From positions 1-12,589 of the forward strand of contig JAUXFJ010000019.1 of NCBI GenBank assembly GCA_030620065.1: DNA of 12,589 bases. The letters run 5' to 3'. Shown here piece by piece: positions 6,103-12,589 of this stretch. The position numbers and the translations under genes are program-made. The notes under the pieces were generated by a model. It was not told the origin of the DNA. It saw only the letters and a list, made by a program, of their open reading frames with translations, and searched no databases. This DNA is from Anaerolineaceae bacterium. Its GTDB lineage: Bacteria; Chloroflexota; Anaerolineae; Anaerolineales; Anaerolineaceae. Within the stretch, counting starts at the first letter, position 1, and each line of letters begins with the position of its first letter.

Positions 6103-8298
6103 ATGAAAAAGAAAATTTGGATAGCCTTAATACTGATAACGAGCATAAGTGCATGCAATGGCGGTGCGACGAGTGCCTTGACACAAACGGCAGATGTTAC
6201 AGCTACTTTGCCGGGTCCTTCAATTAACTTAACCCAGGCACCGGATGTTCAAGCGATAGCAGACGAATTTTTAGGCGCTTGGCAGAATGAAGAATATGAC
6301 AAGATGTATGAGCAACTAACTTCGCTAAGCAAGGATGCCGTTACTTTGGAAGATTTCAGCGCCCTTTATAGCCAGGCGGCAGTTGCCATGACGCTGCAAG
6401 GCTTGGAATATCAGATCTTGTCGACGCTTACTAAACCGACCAGCGCTGATGTGAGCTATCGAGTGACCTTCAAAACAACTTTGCTTGGTGAGATCACCCG
6501 TGACATGATGATGAATCTCAGCTTGGTAAATTCGGATTGGCAGGTTCAATGGGAAGTGGGGATGATCTTGCCTGAGCTGCGCGGTGGCAATGTTCTGGAA
6601 TTGAAGTACAAAATCCCGGCGCGTGGCAATATCTACGATAAAGATGGGCATGCCTTGGTTGCGCAGGATGATGCAGTCGCTTTGGGGGTTGTCCCTGGTT
6701 GGATCGACCCCGATCAAGAGAATTATATGCTGCGGGTCTTGGCTGACCTGAGTAATCTTCAGGCAGACGATATCCGCCAGATGTACGAATATGCTCAGCC
6801 GGACTGGTATATTCCGGTTGGGGAGATCTCTGCAGAAGTGGCTGCACAAATGCAGGGAACGCTTTCGAGTTTGAGCGGTGTTTTAATGACACCCTTCCGT
6901 TCACGTTATTACTATGAAGGCGGTATTGCACCACATGTGGTTGGCTATGTGCTTTCCATTTCACAAGAGGTGCTTGAAGAATATCAGCGTAAAGGCTACC
7001 GCGGCGATGAAAAAATCGGTGCGGATGGATTGGAACAATGGGGAGAAGAGTATCTGGCAGGTAGACATGGTGCTTCGTTATACGTGAAGGACCCTCAAGG
7101 GCAAATTGTGACCTTGCTTGCTTCTTCGGAGTCAGAACCAGCATACTCCATTTACTCAACCATTGAGAAAGATTACCAACTTAAGCTGCAGCAATCAATG
7201 GGTGAGTTCAACGGGGCAGTCGTTGTTGTGGAGGTCGAGACCGGGCGCGTCCTAGCGATGGTTTCTAGTCCTACTTATGACCCTAACCTCTTTGAACCAA
7301 CGAATAAAAACAACATTCTTTTGGGAGAGATGTTGACTGACCCTGAATTACCTCTATATAACCGCGCAGCGCAGGGTGTTTATCCTTTAGGCTCTGTATT
7401 CAAGATTATCACTATGGCCACTGCGTTGGAGACAGGTATTTATAGCGAAAGCTCATCTTACTATTGTGGTTCAACATTTACCGAATTGGCAGGTGAAACA
7501 CTCTATGACTGGACTTACGAGAAGGAGCTCCCACCCAGCGGTGATTTGACCCTTCCCGAAGGATTGATGCGCTCGTGCAATCCATGGTTTTGGCATATCG
7601 GCTTGGAGCTTTGGAACCAGGGTTATACGACTTCATTGACTGACATGGCGTTTGCATTTGGCTTGGGAGAGCAAACAGGCATTGAGATCTCTGACCAGGC
7701 TGGTAATTTGGTGTACCCAGAATCAGATCGTGAGAATGTACAATTGGCTATAGGACAAGGCACGATGCAGGTAACCCCGCTCCAGGTGGCAATGTTCATT
7801 GCTGCCATAGGAAACGGCGGTACGATCTATCGTCCTGGTGTCGTCGAGACGATTGCTCCTTTGGACGACAACCCGATCTATGAATTCGAACCAGAAGTTG
7901 TCAGTCAACTGCCTGTAACAGAAGAAAACCTGCGCATTATTCAGGAAGCCATGCGCAGCGTGATCACCGATGGGCATGGAACAGCGCATTATGAGCTGGC
8001 AACCTTACAAGTGCGTGTAGCGGGAAAAACTGGTACAGCTGAAAATCCTAATGGGGATTCACATGCCTGGTTTGCTGGTTACACTCTCAACAATAATCCG
8101 GACCGGCCTGATATTGCGGTAGTTGTGATACTGGAAAATGCTGGCGAAGGTTCAAAGATGGCAGCGCCGCTTTTCCGTCGAGCTGTTTCGCTTTATTTCT
8201 CGTATAATGTTGACCCCGCCTGGACGTTGCCTTGGGAAGCCTCGCCCTATATTATTGCTTCACCTACACCGATACCCTCCGAAACTCCAGTAGAGTGA
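6103..8298 (+). CDS. Class B penicillin-binding protein, MecA/PbpC-type lipoprotein
   Basis: This is a D,D-transpeptidase that cross-links peptidoglycan outside the membrane. From ATG 6103 it has 731 residues. A lipoprotein signal ends in ISAC (Cys18). A linker leads to an NTF2-like MecA N-terminal domain (about 48-158), a PBP dimerisation domain opening PARGNIYDKDGHALV (about 172 on) and a transpeptidase domain (about 357-700). The active-site motifs are intact: SVFK (431-434), SCN (491-493) and KTGT (642-645). There is no glycosyltransferase domain. A Ser/Pro/Thr tail (SPTPIPSETP) ends the protein. MecA_N plus a lipid anchor matches Bacillus PbpC; Staphylococcus PBP2a shares the domains but has a transmembrane anchor. 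GAGAG lies 4 bases before the ATG. An in-frame TTG at 6070 would add 11 residues ahead of the signal peptide and is rejected. It starts 55 bases after maf. Confidence 0.94.
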   Translation: MKKKIWIALILITSISACNGGATSALTQTADVTATLPGPSINLTQAPDVQAIADEFLGAWQNEEYDKMYEQLTSLSKDAVTLEDFSALYSQAAVAMTLQGLEYQILSTLTKPTSADVSYRVTFKTTLLGEITRDMMMNLSLVNSDWQVQWEVGMILPELRGGNVLELKYKIPARGNIYDKDGHALVAQDDAVALGVVPGWIDPDQENYMLRVLADLSNLQADDIRQMYEYAQPDWYIPVGEISAEVAAQMQGTLSSLSGVLMTPFRSRYYYEGGIAPHVVGYVLSISQEVLEEYQRKGYRGDEKIGADGLEQWGEEYLAGRHGASLYVKDPQGQIVTLLASSESEPAYSIYSTIEKDYQLKLQQSMGEFNGAVVVVEVETGRVLAMVSSPTYDPNLFEPTNKNNILLGEMLTDPELPLYNRAAQGVYPLGSVFKIITMATALETGIYSESSSYYCGSTFTELAGETLYDWTYEKELPPSGDLTLPEGLMRSCNPWFWHIGLELWNQGYTTSLTDMAFAFGLGEQTGIEISDQAGNLVYPESDRENVQLAIGQGTMQVTPLQVAMFIAAIGNGGTIYRPGVVETIAPLDDNPIYEFEPEVVSQLPVTEENLRIIQEAMRSVITDGHGTAHYELATLQVRVAGKTGTAENPNGDSHAWFAGYTLNNNPDRPDIAVVVILENAGEGSKMAAPLFRRAVSLYFSYNVDPAWTLPWEASPYIIASPTPIPSETPVE

Positions 8299-8334
8299 TG
8301 TCTGTGTTTGATGATATCCAGAAGTCTTAATTTT

Positions 8335-9285
8335 ATGGAGAAAAAACTAAGCGGTCTGATTATCCGTGCACAATCAGGTTTTTTAACTGTCCGTACACAG
8401 GATGGAGATTATATCTGCCGACTGCGTGGCAAGTTAAAAAGAGGTAAGGTGAAGGGGGATATCGCTGCGGTGGGGGATCATGTTCATATTACGGCTTATG
8501 AAGACGGCAGCGGCACTATCGATGCAGTCGAACCTCGCCGACATTTGCTTTCACGTCAACTATCGGGGATTAAACGGGAATATCAACAAATCTTATTAGC
8601 CAACCCTGATCAAGTAGTCTTTGTATTCGCTTGTGCTGAGCCTGACCCGCATTTGCGTATGCTTGATCGATTTCTGGTGATCGCAGAAAGACAAGGCATT
8701 CCCCCAATTATCGTCGCCAACAAAGTTGACCTGACGGGTTTAGACACTGCGCGGGAGATGTTTGGGCTTTATGGGGAACTAGGCTATCCGCTTATCTATA
8801 CCTCTGCGGTGACAAAGAGGGGTGTAGATGAGTTGCATAAAAAGCTCATTGGAAAACTCTCAGCTTTCGCGGGACCTTCGGGTGTAGGAAAATCAAGCCT
8901 TTTGAATGCTGTGCAGCCTGAGTTGGGGCTTGCTGTTCGTTCGGTGAGCGAAAGCACATCCAAAGGGCGTCACACAACGCAGGTGCGTGAACTCTTCCAA
9001 TTGGATGGCGGTGGTTATGTGGCGGATATGCCGGGTCTGCGCACCCTGGCATTATGGGATACAGAACCAGAGGAACTGGATGCGTATTTCAGAGAGATGC
9101 GTGAGTTGGTGAGTGAATGCCAGTTCAGTGATTGTACTCATCGCAGCGAACCCGGTTGTGCAGTTCGCGAGGCGGTGAGCACCGGGAAGGTGAACGCAGA
9201 ACGCTATGAATCATACTTGCGCTTAAGATTCGGCGGCGAGTATGATGAACGAACCTTTGCTTCCAATATTGATAAATCGCCTTAG
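8335..9285 (+). CDS. rsgA: Ribosome small subunit-dependent GTPase RsgA
   Basis: RsgA (YjeQ) is a GTPase that binds the immature 30S subunit and checks the decoding centre during late assembly. From ATG 8335 it has 316 residues. It has an N-terminal OB fold (about 1-70), then a circularly permuted G domain: NKVD (129-132) comes before the P-loop GPSGVGKS (180-187), then GRHTT switch I (about 211-215) and DMPG (231-234). A C-terminal zinc finger uses C262, C267, H269 and C275. All motifs are intact. Family N-termini begin at MEKKLSGLIIRAQSG, so I used 8335 although no clear SD precedes it. ATG 8311 in frame would add 8 residues. It starts 36 bases after the PBP stop. Confidence 0.96.
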   Translation: MEKKLSGLIIRAQSGFLTVRTQDGDYICRLRGKLKRGKVKGDIAAVGDHVHITAYEDGSGTIDAVEPRRHLLSRQLSGIKREYQQILLANPDQVVFVFACAEPDPHLRMLDRFLVIAERQGIPPIIVANKVDLTGLDTAREMFGLYGELGYPLIYTSAVTKRGVDELHKKLIGKLSAFAGPSGVGKSSLLNAVQPELGLAVRSVSESTSKGRHTTQVRELFQLDGGGYVADMPGLRTLALWDTEPEELDAYFREMRELVSECQFSDCTHRSEPGCAVREAVSTGKVNAERYESYLRLRFGGEYDERTFASNIDKSP

Positions 9286-9301
9286 TCGGCGGGTATTTTT
9301 T
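9278..9301 (+). terminator. Weak terminator-like hairpin at the rsgA stop
   Basis: CGCC (9278-9281) pairs with GGCG (9288-9291) around a 6-base loop that includes the rsgA TAG, and T6 follows at 9296-9301. The stem is only 4-5 bp, so termination would be partial at best. The next gene starts 17 bases on, so it may adjust rather than block expression of that gene. Confidence 0.25.
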
Positions 9302-9317
9302 GGCTTGTGGAGTGCTT

Positions 9318-11294
9318 ATGAATTCACAGCATCATCAAAATCGAACCATTGTGTCCGGGCTGATCAGAATATGGATTCCAATCTTCGTTTTGCTGCTCAT
9401 TCTCTCCGCTTGTGATATGCCCGCTGACCCTACGCAAAAAAACCAAACAGAAATCGTTATAGCCACGACCGAATCATTGCCAACCGACACACCTGTTCCT
9501 GTACCACCACGTAAGCTCACGATCTGTATGGCTGAGGAACCGCAGAGCCTTTATCTATATGATGGTCGCAGTGACAAGGCTAAATGGAATATATTAGATG
9601 CTCTCTATGATGGGCCTATTGATCAAGTTGGATATCAGTTGCAGGCGGTCATCCTTGAGGAGATCCCTGATTTGGCAGGGGGCGGTTTGCGACTTGAAGC
9701 CATAGCGGTTCAACCTGGACAGGAAGTCGTGGATGCAAACGGAAGATTAACCGTGCTGAAAAAAGGTGTTTTTGTCCGACCGAGCGGCTGCCAGGAATCG
9801 GCATGTGCTGTAATATGGGATGGACAGGGGGATTTCATGATGGACCGCATGCTCCTGGAATTTAAGCTCATCGAAGGATTATTGTGGTCTGATGGAGAGG
9901 CTCTAAGCGCAGAGGACTCCCTTTTTAGCTTTACTCTGGCGGCGGATGCTTTAACGCCTGTTTCCAAGTGGGCAGTTGACCGCAGCGAGTCTTATCAAGC
10001 ATTGGATGCCCAGACCATAAAGTGGACAGGTAAACCCGGCTTTTTGACGGTCAATGTGGATCTTTTCTTTTGGACACCATTGCCGCAGCATGCATGGTCT
10101 GGTCTCTCAGCGGAAGAGCTGTTGAGCTCTGAAATGTCTAACCAGCAACTTGTTGGATGGGGACCGTATATGATAGAAACCTGGACGACTGGGGAATCTT
10201 TGATTCTGATCAAGAATCCCAATTATTTTCGGGCTGGCGAGGGGCTGCCGGCGTTTGATATTCTCGAATACAAGTTTATTTCTTCAGCATCTGACGGGTT
10301 GAAAGCACTTGGAGACGGTGAGTGTGATCTGCTGGATAGTAGTTTTGATTTGGAAGCTCAGATAGATGCTGTATTAGCTGCAGAGGCTGATGGTGATCTG
10401 TCTGCTTATGTGCAGGTCGGTCCGCAGTGGGAAGGTATCACTTTTGGCATTAAACCTGCTTCATACGATGATGGCTATCTCACTATCTACGGAGACCGAC
10501 CAGATATTTTTGGCGATCTACGCACGCGGCAGGCTTTTGCTTATTGTATTAACAGACAGCAGATTGTAGATGATTTACTGGAGAGTGTGTCGGCAGTGCC
10601 TTTGAGCATCTTGCCCTTTGGGCATCCCGATATTGCGCCAGACCTTGCACAATATCCTTTTGATGTTAGTCTTGGGGCACAGCTCCTGGATGCTGTGGGG
10701 TGGAAGGATCTTGATAATAACCCTCAGACAGCGCGTCAGGCCTGGGGCGTTTATAATGTACCAACTGCAACGCCGTTTGAAGTGACTTTACTCAGCACGC
10801 CATCTATCTTTCACACCCGTTCAGCAGAGATTATCACCGAATCGCTTGCCCAGTGTGGTATCCAGGTGACTTGGCAGCAAATGTCCCCAGAGGAGCTCTT
10901 TGCACCCGGTCCGGAGGGTGTGCTTTTTGGACGGCAGTTTGACTTGGCATATTTTTCTTGGGCTTTGGATGGGCGATTGAGCTGTGGGATTTACCAAAGT
11001 TCAGCAATCCCTGCAGATTCTAATTATTGGGTTGGTGCGAATTTTGGTGGATATATGAACAGCGCCTACGACTTGATTTGCAATGATGCGGTATTATCTT
11101 TGGCGCAAAGCGAGCAGCGTGCAGACGCCCTTTTCAATATTCAAGGTCTTTTCACAGAAGAGCTGCCAGCGATTCCGATAAGTTATGTTGTTCATATCCT
11201 TATGGGCAGAAATGAAATTATCAATTATGCATCAAGTCCATCAGGGCGAAGCGATTTTAGCGGGTTGGAATACCTGGATCGAATAGAAGACTAA
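9318..11294 (+). CDS. ABC transporter substrate-binding lipoprotein, family 5 (peptide type)
   Basis: The 658-residue product has a basic N-terminus, a hydrophobic stretch and an LSAC lipobox with Cys32, so it should be an outward-facing lipoprotein. A Thr/Pro-rich linker (about 35-64) leads to a complete SBP_bac_5-type domain. It opens RKLTICMAEEPQSLYLYDGR, with GLLWSDGEALSAEDSLFSF, GWGPYMIETW and NPNYFRAGEGLP in the first lobe and hinge, and DLRTRQAFAYCINRQQIVDDLL further on. The family delivers peptides, nickel or other solutes to an ABC permease. A CQESAC pair in the first lobe could form a disulfide. ATG 9318 has GGAG 5 bases upstream; an in-frame TTG at 9300 is rejected. It follows rsgA by 32 bases and no permease gene is next to it, so its transporter partner is unknown. 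Confidence 0.9.
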   Translation: MNSQHHQNRTIVSGLIRIWIPIFVLLLILSACDMPADPTQKNQTEIVIATTESLPTDTPVPVPPRKLTICMAEEPQSLYLYDGRSDKAKWNILDALYDGPIDQVGYQLQAVILEEIPDLAGGGLRLEAIAVQPGQEVVDANGRLTVLKKGVFVRPSGCQESACAVIWDGQGDFMMDRMLLEFKLIEGLLWSDGEALSAEDSLFSFTLAADALTPVSKWAVDRSESYQALDAQTIKWTGKPGFLTVNVDLFFWTPLPQHAWSGLSAEELLSSEMSNQQLVGWGPYMIETWTTGESLILIKNPNYFRAGEGLPAFDILEYKFISSASDGLKALGDGECDLLDSSFDLEAQIDAVLAAEADGDLSAYVQVGPQWEGITFGIKPASYDDGYLTIYGDRPDIFGDLRTRQAFAYCINRQQIVDDLLESVSAVPLSILPFGHPDIAPDLAQYPFDVSLGAQLLDAVGWKDLDNNPQTARQAWGVYNVPTATPFEVTLLSTPSIFHTRSAEIITESLAQCGIQVTWQQMSPEELFAPGPEGVLFGRQFDLAYFSWALDGRLSCGIYQSSAIPADSNYWVGANFGGYMNSAYDLICNDAVLSLAQSEQRADALFNIQGLFTEELPAIPISYVVHILMGRNEIINYASSPSGRSDFSGLEYLDRIED

Positions 11295-11453
11295 GGGTAA
11301 TTTAAAATTTCTGCGGTAAGAAAAAAGCTCAGTCAGGTGCATAAAGATTTGAAATATTGAAGCGTTAAATGTCTGTAATAATCCTGTAGTTATCTGGTTT
11401 GACCAATGATATAGTATAATATTTCTTAGGAGTTACTTCTGGAATATCATTTC

Positions 11454-11482
11454 TTGACTTATCAAACATCTTATGCTAAGAT
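11454..11482 (+). promoter_or_regulatory. Near-consensus sigma-70-type promoter
   Basis: TTGACT (11454-11459) and TAAGAT (11477-11482) are separated by exactly 17 bases. TG at 11474-11475, one base before the hexamer, makes this an extended -10 as well. It is the best promoter in the window and would start transcription near 11488-11490, about 170 bases before the last gene. Confidence 0.8.
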
Positions 11483-11486
11483 TTAC

Positions 11487-11510
11487 TACTAGGCGAGCAA
11501 AAGCTTAGTA
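11487..11510 (+). promoter_or_regulatory. Hairpin at the predicted 5' end of the last transcript
   Basis: tactaggc (11487-11494) pairs with gcttagta (11503-11510) over 8 positions with one G-U pair and an 8-base loop. It starts at the predicted transcription start. 5'-terminal stem-loops of this kind are known to protect mRNAs from decay (as in ompA). That would suit an abundant binding-protein mRNA in a host that has RNase Y; the role here is inferred. Confidence 0.45.
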
Positions 11511-11555
11511 ATTTTGGCTTATCTATTAATTGATCATTTACAGACTCGCATACAA

Positions 11556-11641
11556 AAGGAGGTGGTGCCTTACCTGTGTACGAAAAATCCAAGAATGTTC
11601 AGTTTAACAATATTTATACGAAGTTAGATCCAATATATTAA
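11556..11641 (+). other. Orphan strong SD and possible 21-codon leader frame
   Basis: aaggaggtg (11556-11564) is a full anti-16S match but has no start codon at the usual 5-9 base distance. The nearest useful start is GTG 11576, 13 bases after GGAGG, which reads 21 codons (beginning MYEKSKNVQFNN) to TAA 11639-11641. That stop lies just before the SD of the next gene. Another GTG at 11565 is too close. AGGT (11560-11563) could pair with ACCT (11572-11575) and mask the SD. It may be a leader peptide, a ribosome standby site or a remnant of an earlier start. Confidence 0.3.
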
Positions 11642-11660
11642 TATGTATGGAGGAGAAAAT

Positions 11661-12589
11661 ATGTACAAAAAAATGTTAGTTGTATTAGGCTTGATAATGG
11701 TTGCAGCACTTGTGCTGTCTGCCTGTCAGCCTGCAGTCGCAACTGAAGAACCTGTAGTTGCAACTGAAGCACCTGTAGTAGAACCCGAGCCAACTGAGGC
11801 TCCGGTAGTGACCGAAGAACCCGTTCCCGCGACCACCCGCAAGGGCGGTTGGCTGGACGAGATCGTGATTTCGGTCGTCGACTCAGCATCTGCAATCACC
11901 CAAATCCAGGCCGGCGCAATTGACATCTACGCCGCTGGTATGTCGTCAGATGCTTTACCCGAGATTGAGGCTGCTGGTCTGGATTATGCTCAGAGTAATG
12001 GTCTGTATTACGAGTTGACCCTTAACCCGGTTGGACCCATCTTTGACGAGTCCACTGGCGCAGTCAATCCCTTTTCCTCCGCGAAAGCTCGCGAAGCCAT
12101 GAACTGGCTGGTTGACCGTGATTACATCAACCGCGAGGTCTACAACGGTGGTGCCCTGCCCAAGTTCTGGAGCATTATCACCAACATGCCTGATTACACG
12201 AAGATGGCTGAAACCGTTCGCAAGCTGGAAGCCAAGTATGCCTACAGCCTTGAAAAGGCCCAAGCCCAACTGGACGAGGTCATGCTGGGAATTGAAGGTG
12301 TCACTATTGAAGACGGTAAGTACATGTTTGATGGCGAGCAGGTAACCCTGATTATGCTCATCCGCAATGACTCCGATGGTACCCGTATTCCGATTGGCGA
12401 TTATGTTGCTAACCAGCTTGAAAGCATTGGTTTTGCGATCGATCGTCAGTACAAACGGTCCTCAGAAGCTTCCCCCATCTGGGTGGGCGGCGATCCTGCG
12501 GATGGCCTCTGGCACATCTACACTGGTGCATGGTCCGCGACCGCCATTGACCGTGATGAGGGTGATAATTTCGAATTCTTCGACACCCC
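11661..12589 (+). CDS. ABC substrate-binding lipoprotein, family 5 type with short N-terminal lobe (3' end outside window)
   Basis: The frame is open from ATG 11661 to the right edge (309 codons plus 2 bases). A lipoprotein signal ends in LSAC (Cys22), followed by an acidic Pro/Thr/Val linker (about 23-56). The next part, GGWLDEIVISVVDSASAI, then QAGAIDIYAAG, matches the region well inside a normal family 5 binding protein, just after its hinge. NPFSSAKAREAMNWLVDRDYIN matches the usual VRxAxxYAIDR block. The first 150-200 residues of the typical fold appear to be missing. The preceding binding protein in this window does have that part. A GGAGGAG SD (11649-11655) lies 5 bases before the ATG. 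Codons end in C more often (GAC, ATC, AAC, TAC) than in the neighbours, suggesting high expression. Permease genes are expected downstream. Confidence 0.88.
   Translation, partial: MYKKMLVVLGLIMVAALVLSACQPAVATEEPVVATEAPVVEPEPTEAPVVTEEPVPATTRKGGWLDEIVISVVDSASAITQIQAGAIDIYAAGMSSDALPEIEAAGLDYAQSNGLYYELTLNPVGPIFDESTGAVNPFSSAKAREAMNWLVDRDYINREVYNGGALPKFWSIITNMPDYTKMAETVRKLEAKYAYSLEKAQAQLDEVMLGIEGVTIEDGKYMFDGEQVTLIMLIRNDSDGTRIPIGDYVANQLESIGFAIDRQYKRSSEASPIWVGGDPADGLWHIYTGAWSATAIDRDEGDNFEFFDT
11736..11777 (+). repeat. 21-bp tandem duplication in the lipoprotein linker
   Basis: Two adjacent 21-base copies (11736-11756 and 11757-11777) share gcaactgaag and acctgta and differ at two positions. They encode VATEEPV and VATEAPV. 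A more diverged continuation (EPTEAPVVTEEPV) suggests the spacer grew by repeat expansion. Such linkers tether binding proteins to the lipid anchor. Confidence 0.75.

Larger units (their letters stand above)
11295..11660. other. 366-base gene-free region: promoter and long leader of the last gene
   Basis: The first 150 bases hold no clear hairpin terminator for the preceding gene. The rest holds a near-consensus promoter (11454-11482), a 5'-end hairpin (11487-11510), an orphan strong SD (11556-11564) with a possible 21-codon leader frame (11576-11641) and the SD of the last gene (11649-11655). The predicted leader is about 170 bases long. Confidence 0.7.

Noticed and set aside
6325..7159. Two long minus-strand open frames opposite the PBP gene
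   Set aside because: They are antisense to conserved PBP domains, and their His/Pro/Arg-rich products are typical of shadow frames.
9300..9317. TTG start for the first substrate-binding protein
   Set aside because: ATG 9318 has GGAG at 5 bases, while the TTG sits in the T-tract after rsgA without an SD.
11399..11420. TTGACC and a perfect TATAAT upstream of the main promoter
   Set aside because: The spacer is only 10 bases and no acceptable -35 exists at 16-18 bases, so it is not called as a promoter.
11638..12269. Minus-strand open frames opposite the last gene
   Set aside because: They are antisense to the lipoprotein linker and domain. The Ser/Thr/Gly repeats simply mirror the tandem linker repeat.

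Overview
The window reads as an ordinary chromosomal stretch of a bacterium, most likely an Anaerolineae-type member of Chloroflexota. This placement is an inference from gene style: lipoprotein solute-binding proteins with LSAC lipoboxes followed by Thr/Pro/Glu-rich linkers, a lipoprotein MecA-type penicillin-binding protein, moderate GC, and several start codons without a Shine-Dalgarno (SD) site. No mobile element, CRISPR array, rRNA or tRNA is visible.

Layout. At the left edge are the last two helices of an MFS transporter, then a glyoxalase-II-like metallo-beta-lactamase-fold hydrolase (226-873) on the same strand. That hydrolase converges on a recX-rny pair on the minus strand, and the 3' coding ends of the hydrolase and rny overlap by 13 bases. 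A 554-base gene-free region (3069-3622) with palindromes separates recX from a plus-strand run: a two-helix membrane protein (3623), a 66-residue glycine-zipper membrane protein (4081) and RNase Z (4314). A 159-base gap holding two mutually exclusive hairpins and a 7-codon minicistron leads into maf (5394). A lipoprotein class B PBP (6103), the ribosome-assembly GTPase rsgA (8335) and an orphan peptide-type substrate-binding lipoprotein (9318) follow with short gaps. After a 366-base gap with a near-consensus promoter, a second substrate-binding lipoprotein starts at 11661 and runs off the right edge.

How the genes fit together. Housekeeping functions dominate: mRNA decay initiation (RNase Y), tRNA 3' maturation (RNase Z), 30S maturation (RsgA), recombinase control (RecX), nucleotide sanitation or division control (Maf) and peptidoglycan cross-linking (PBP). 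The last gene looks different. It has a strong promoter, a strong SD and more C-ending codons, and is probably the abundant binding protein of an ABC peptide-type importer whose permeases lie outside the window.

I see no convincing new multi-gene system. The points most worth a second look are in regulation: the rnz-maf leader with competing hairpins and an ATGA-coupled minicistron, recurrent extended -10 boxes placed so close to start codons that leaderless transcripts are expected, the structured leader of the last gene with an orphan perfect SD, and that gene's apparent lack of the N-terminal lobe usual in its family.
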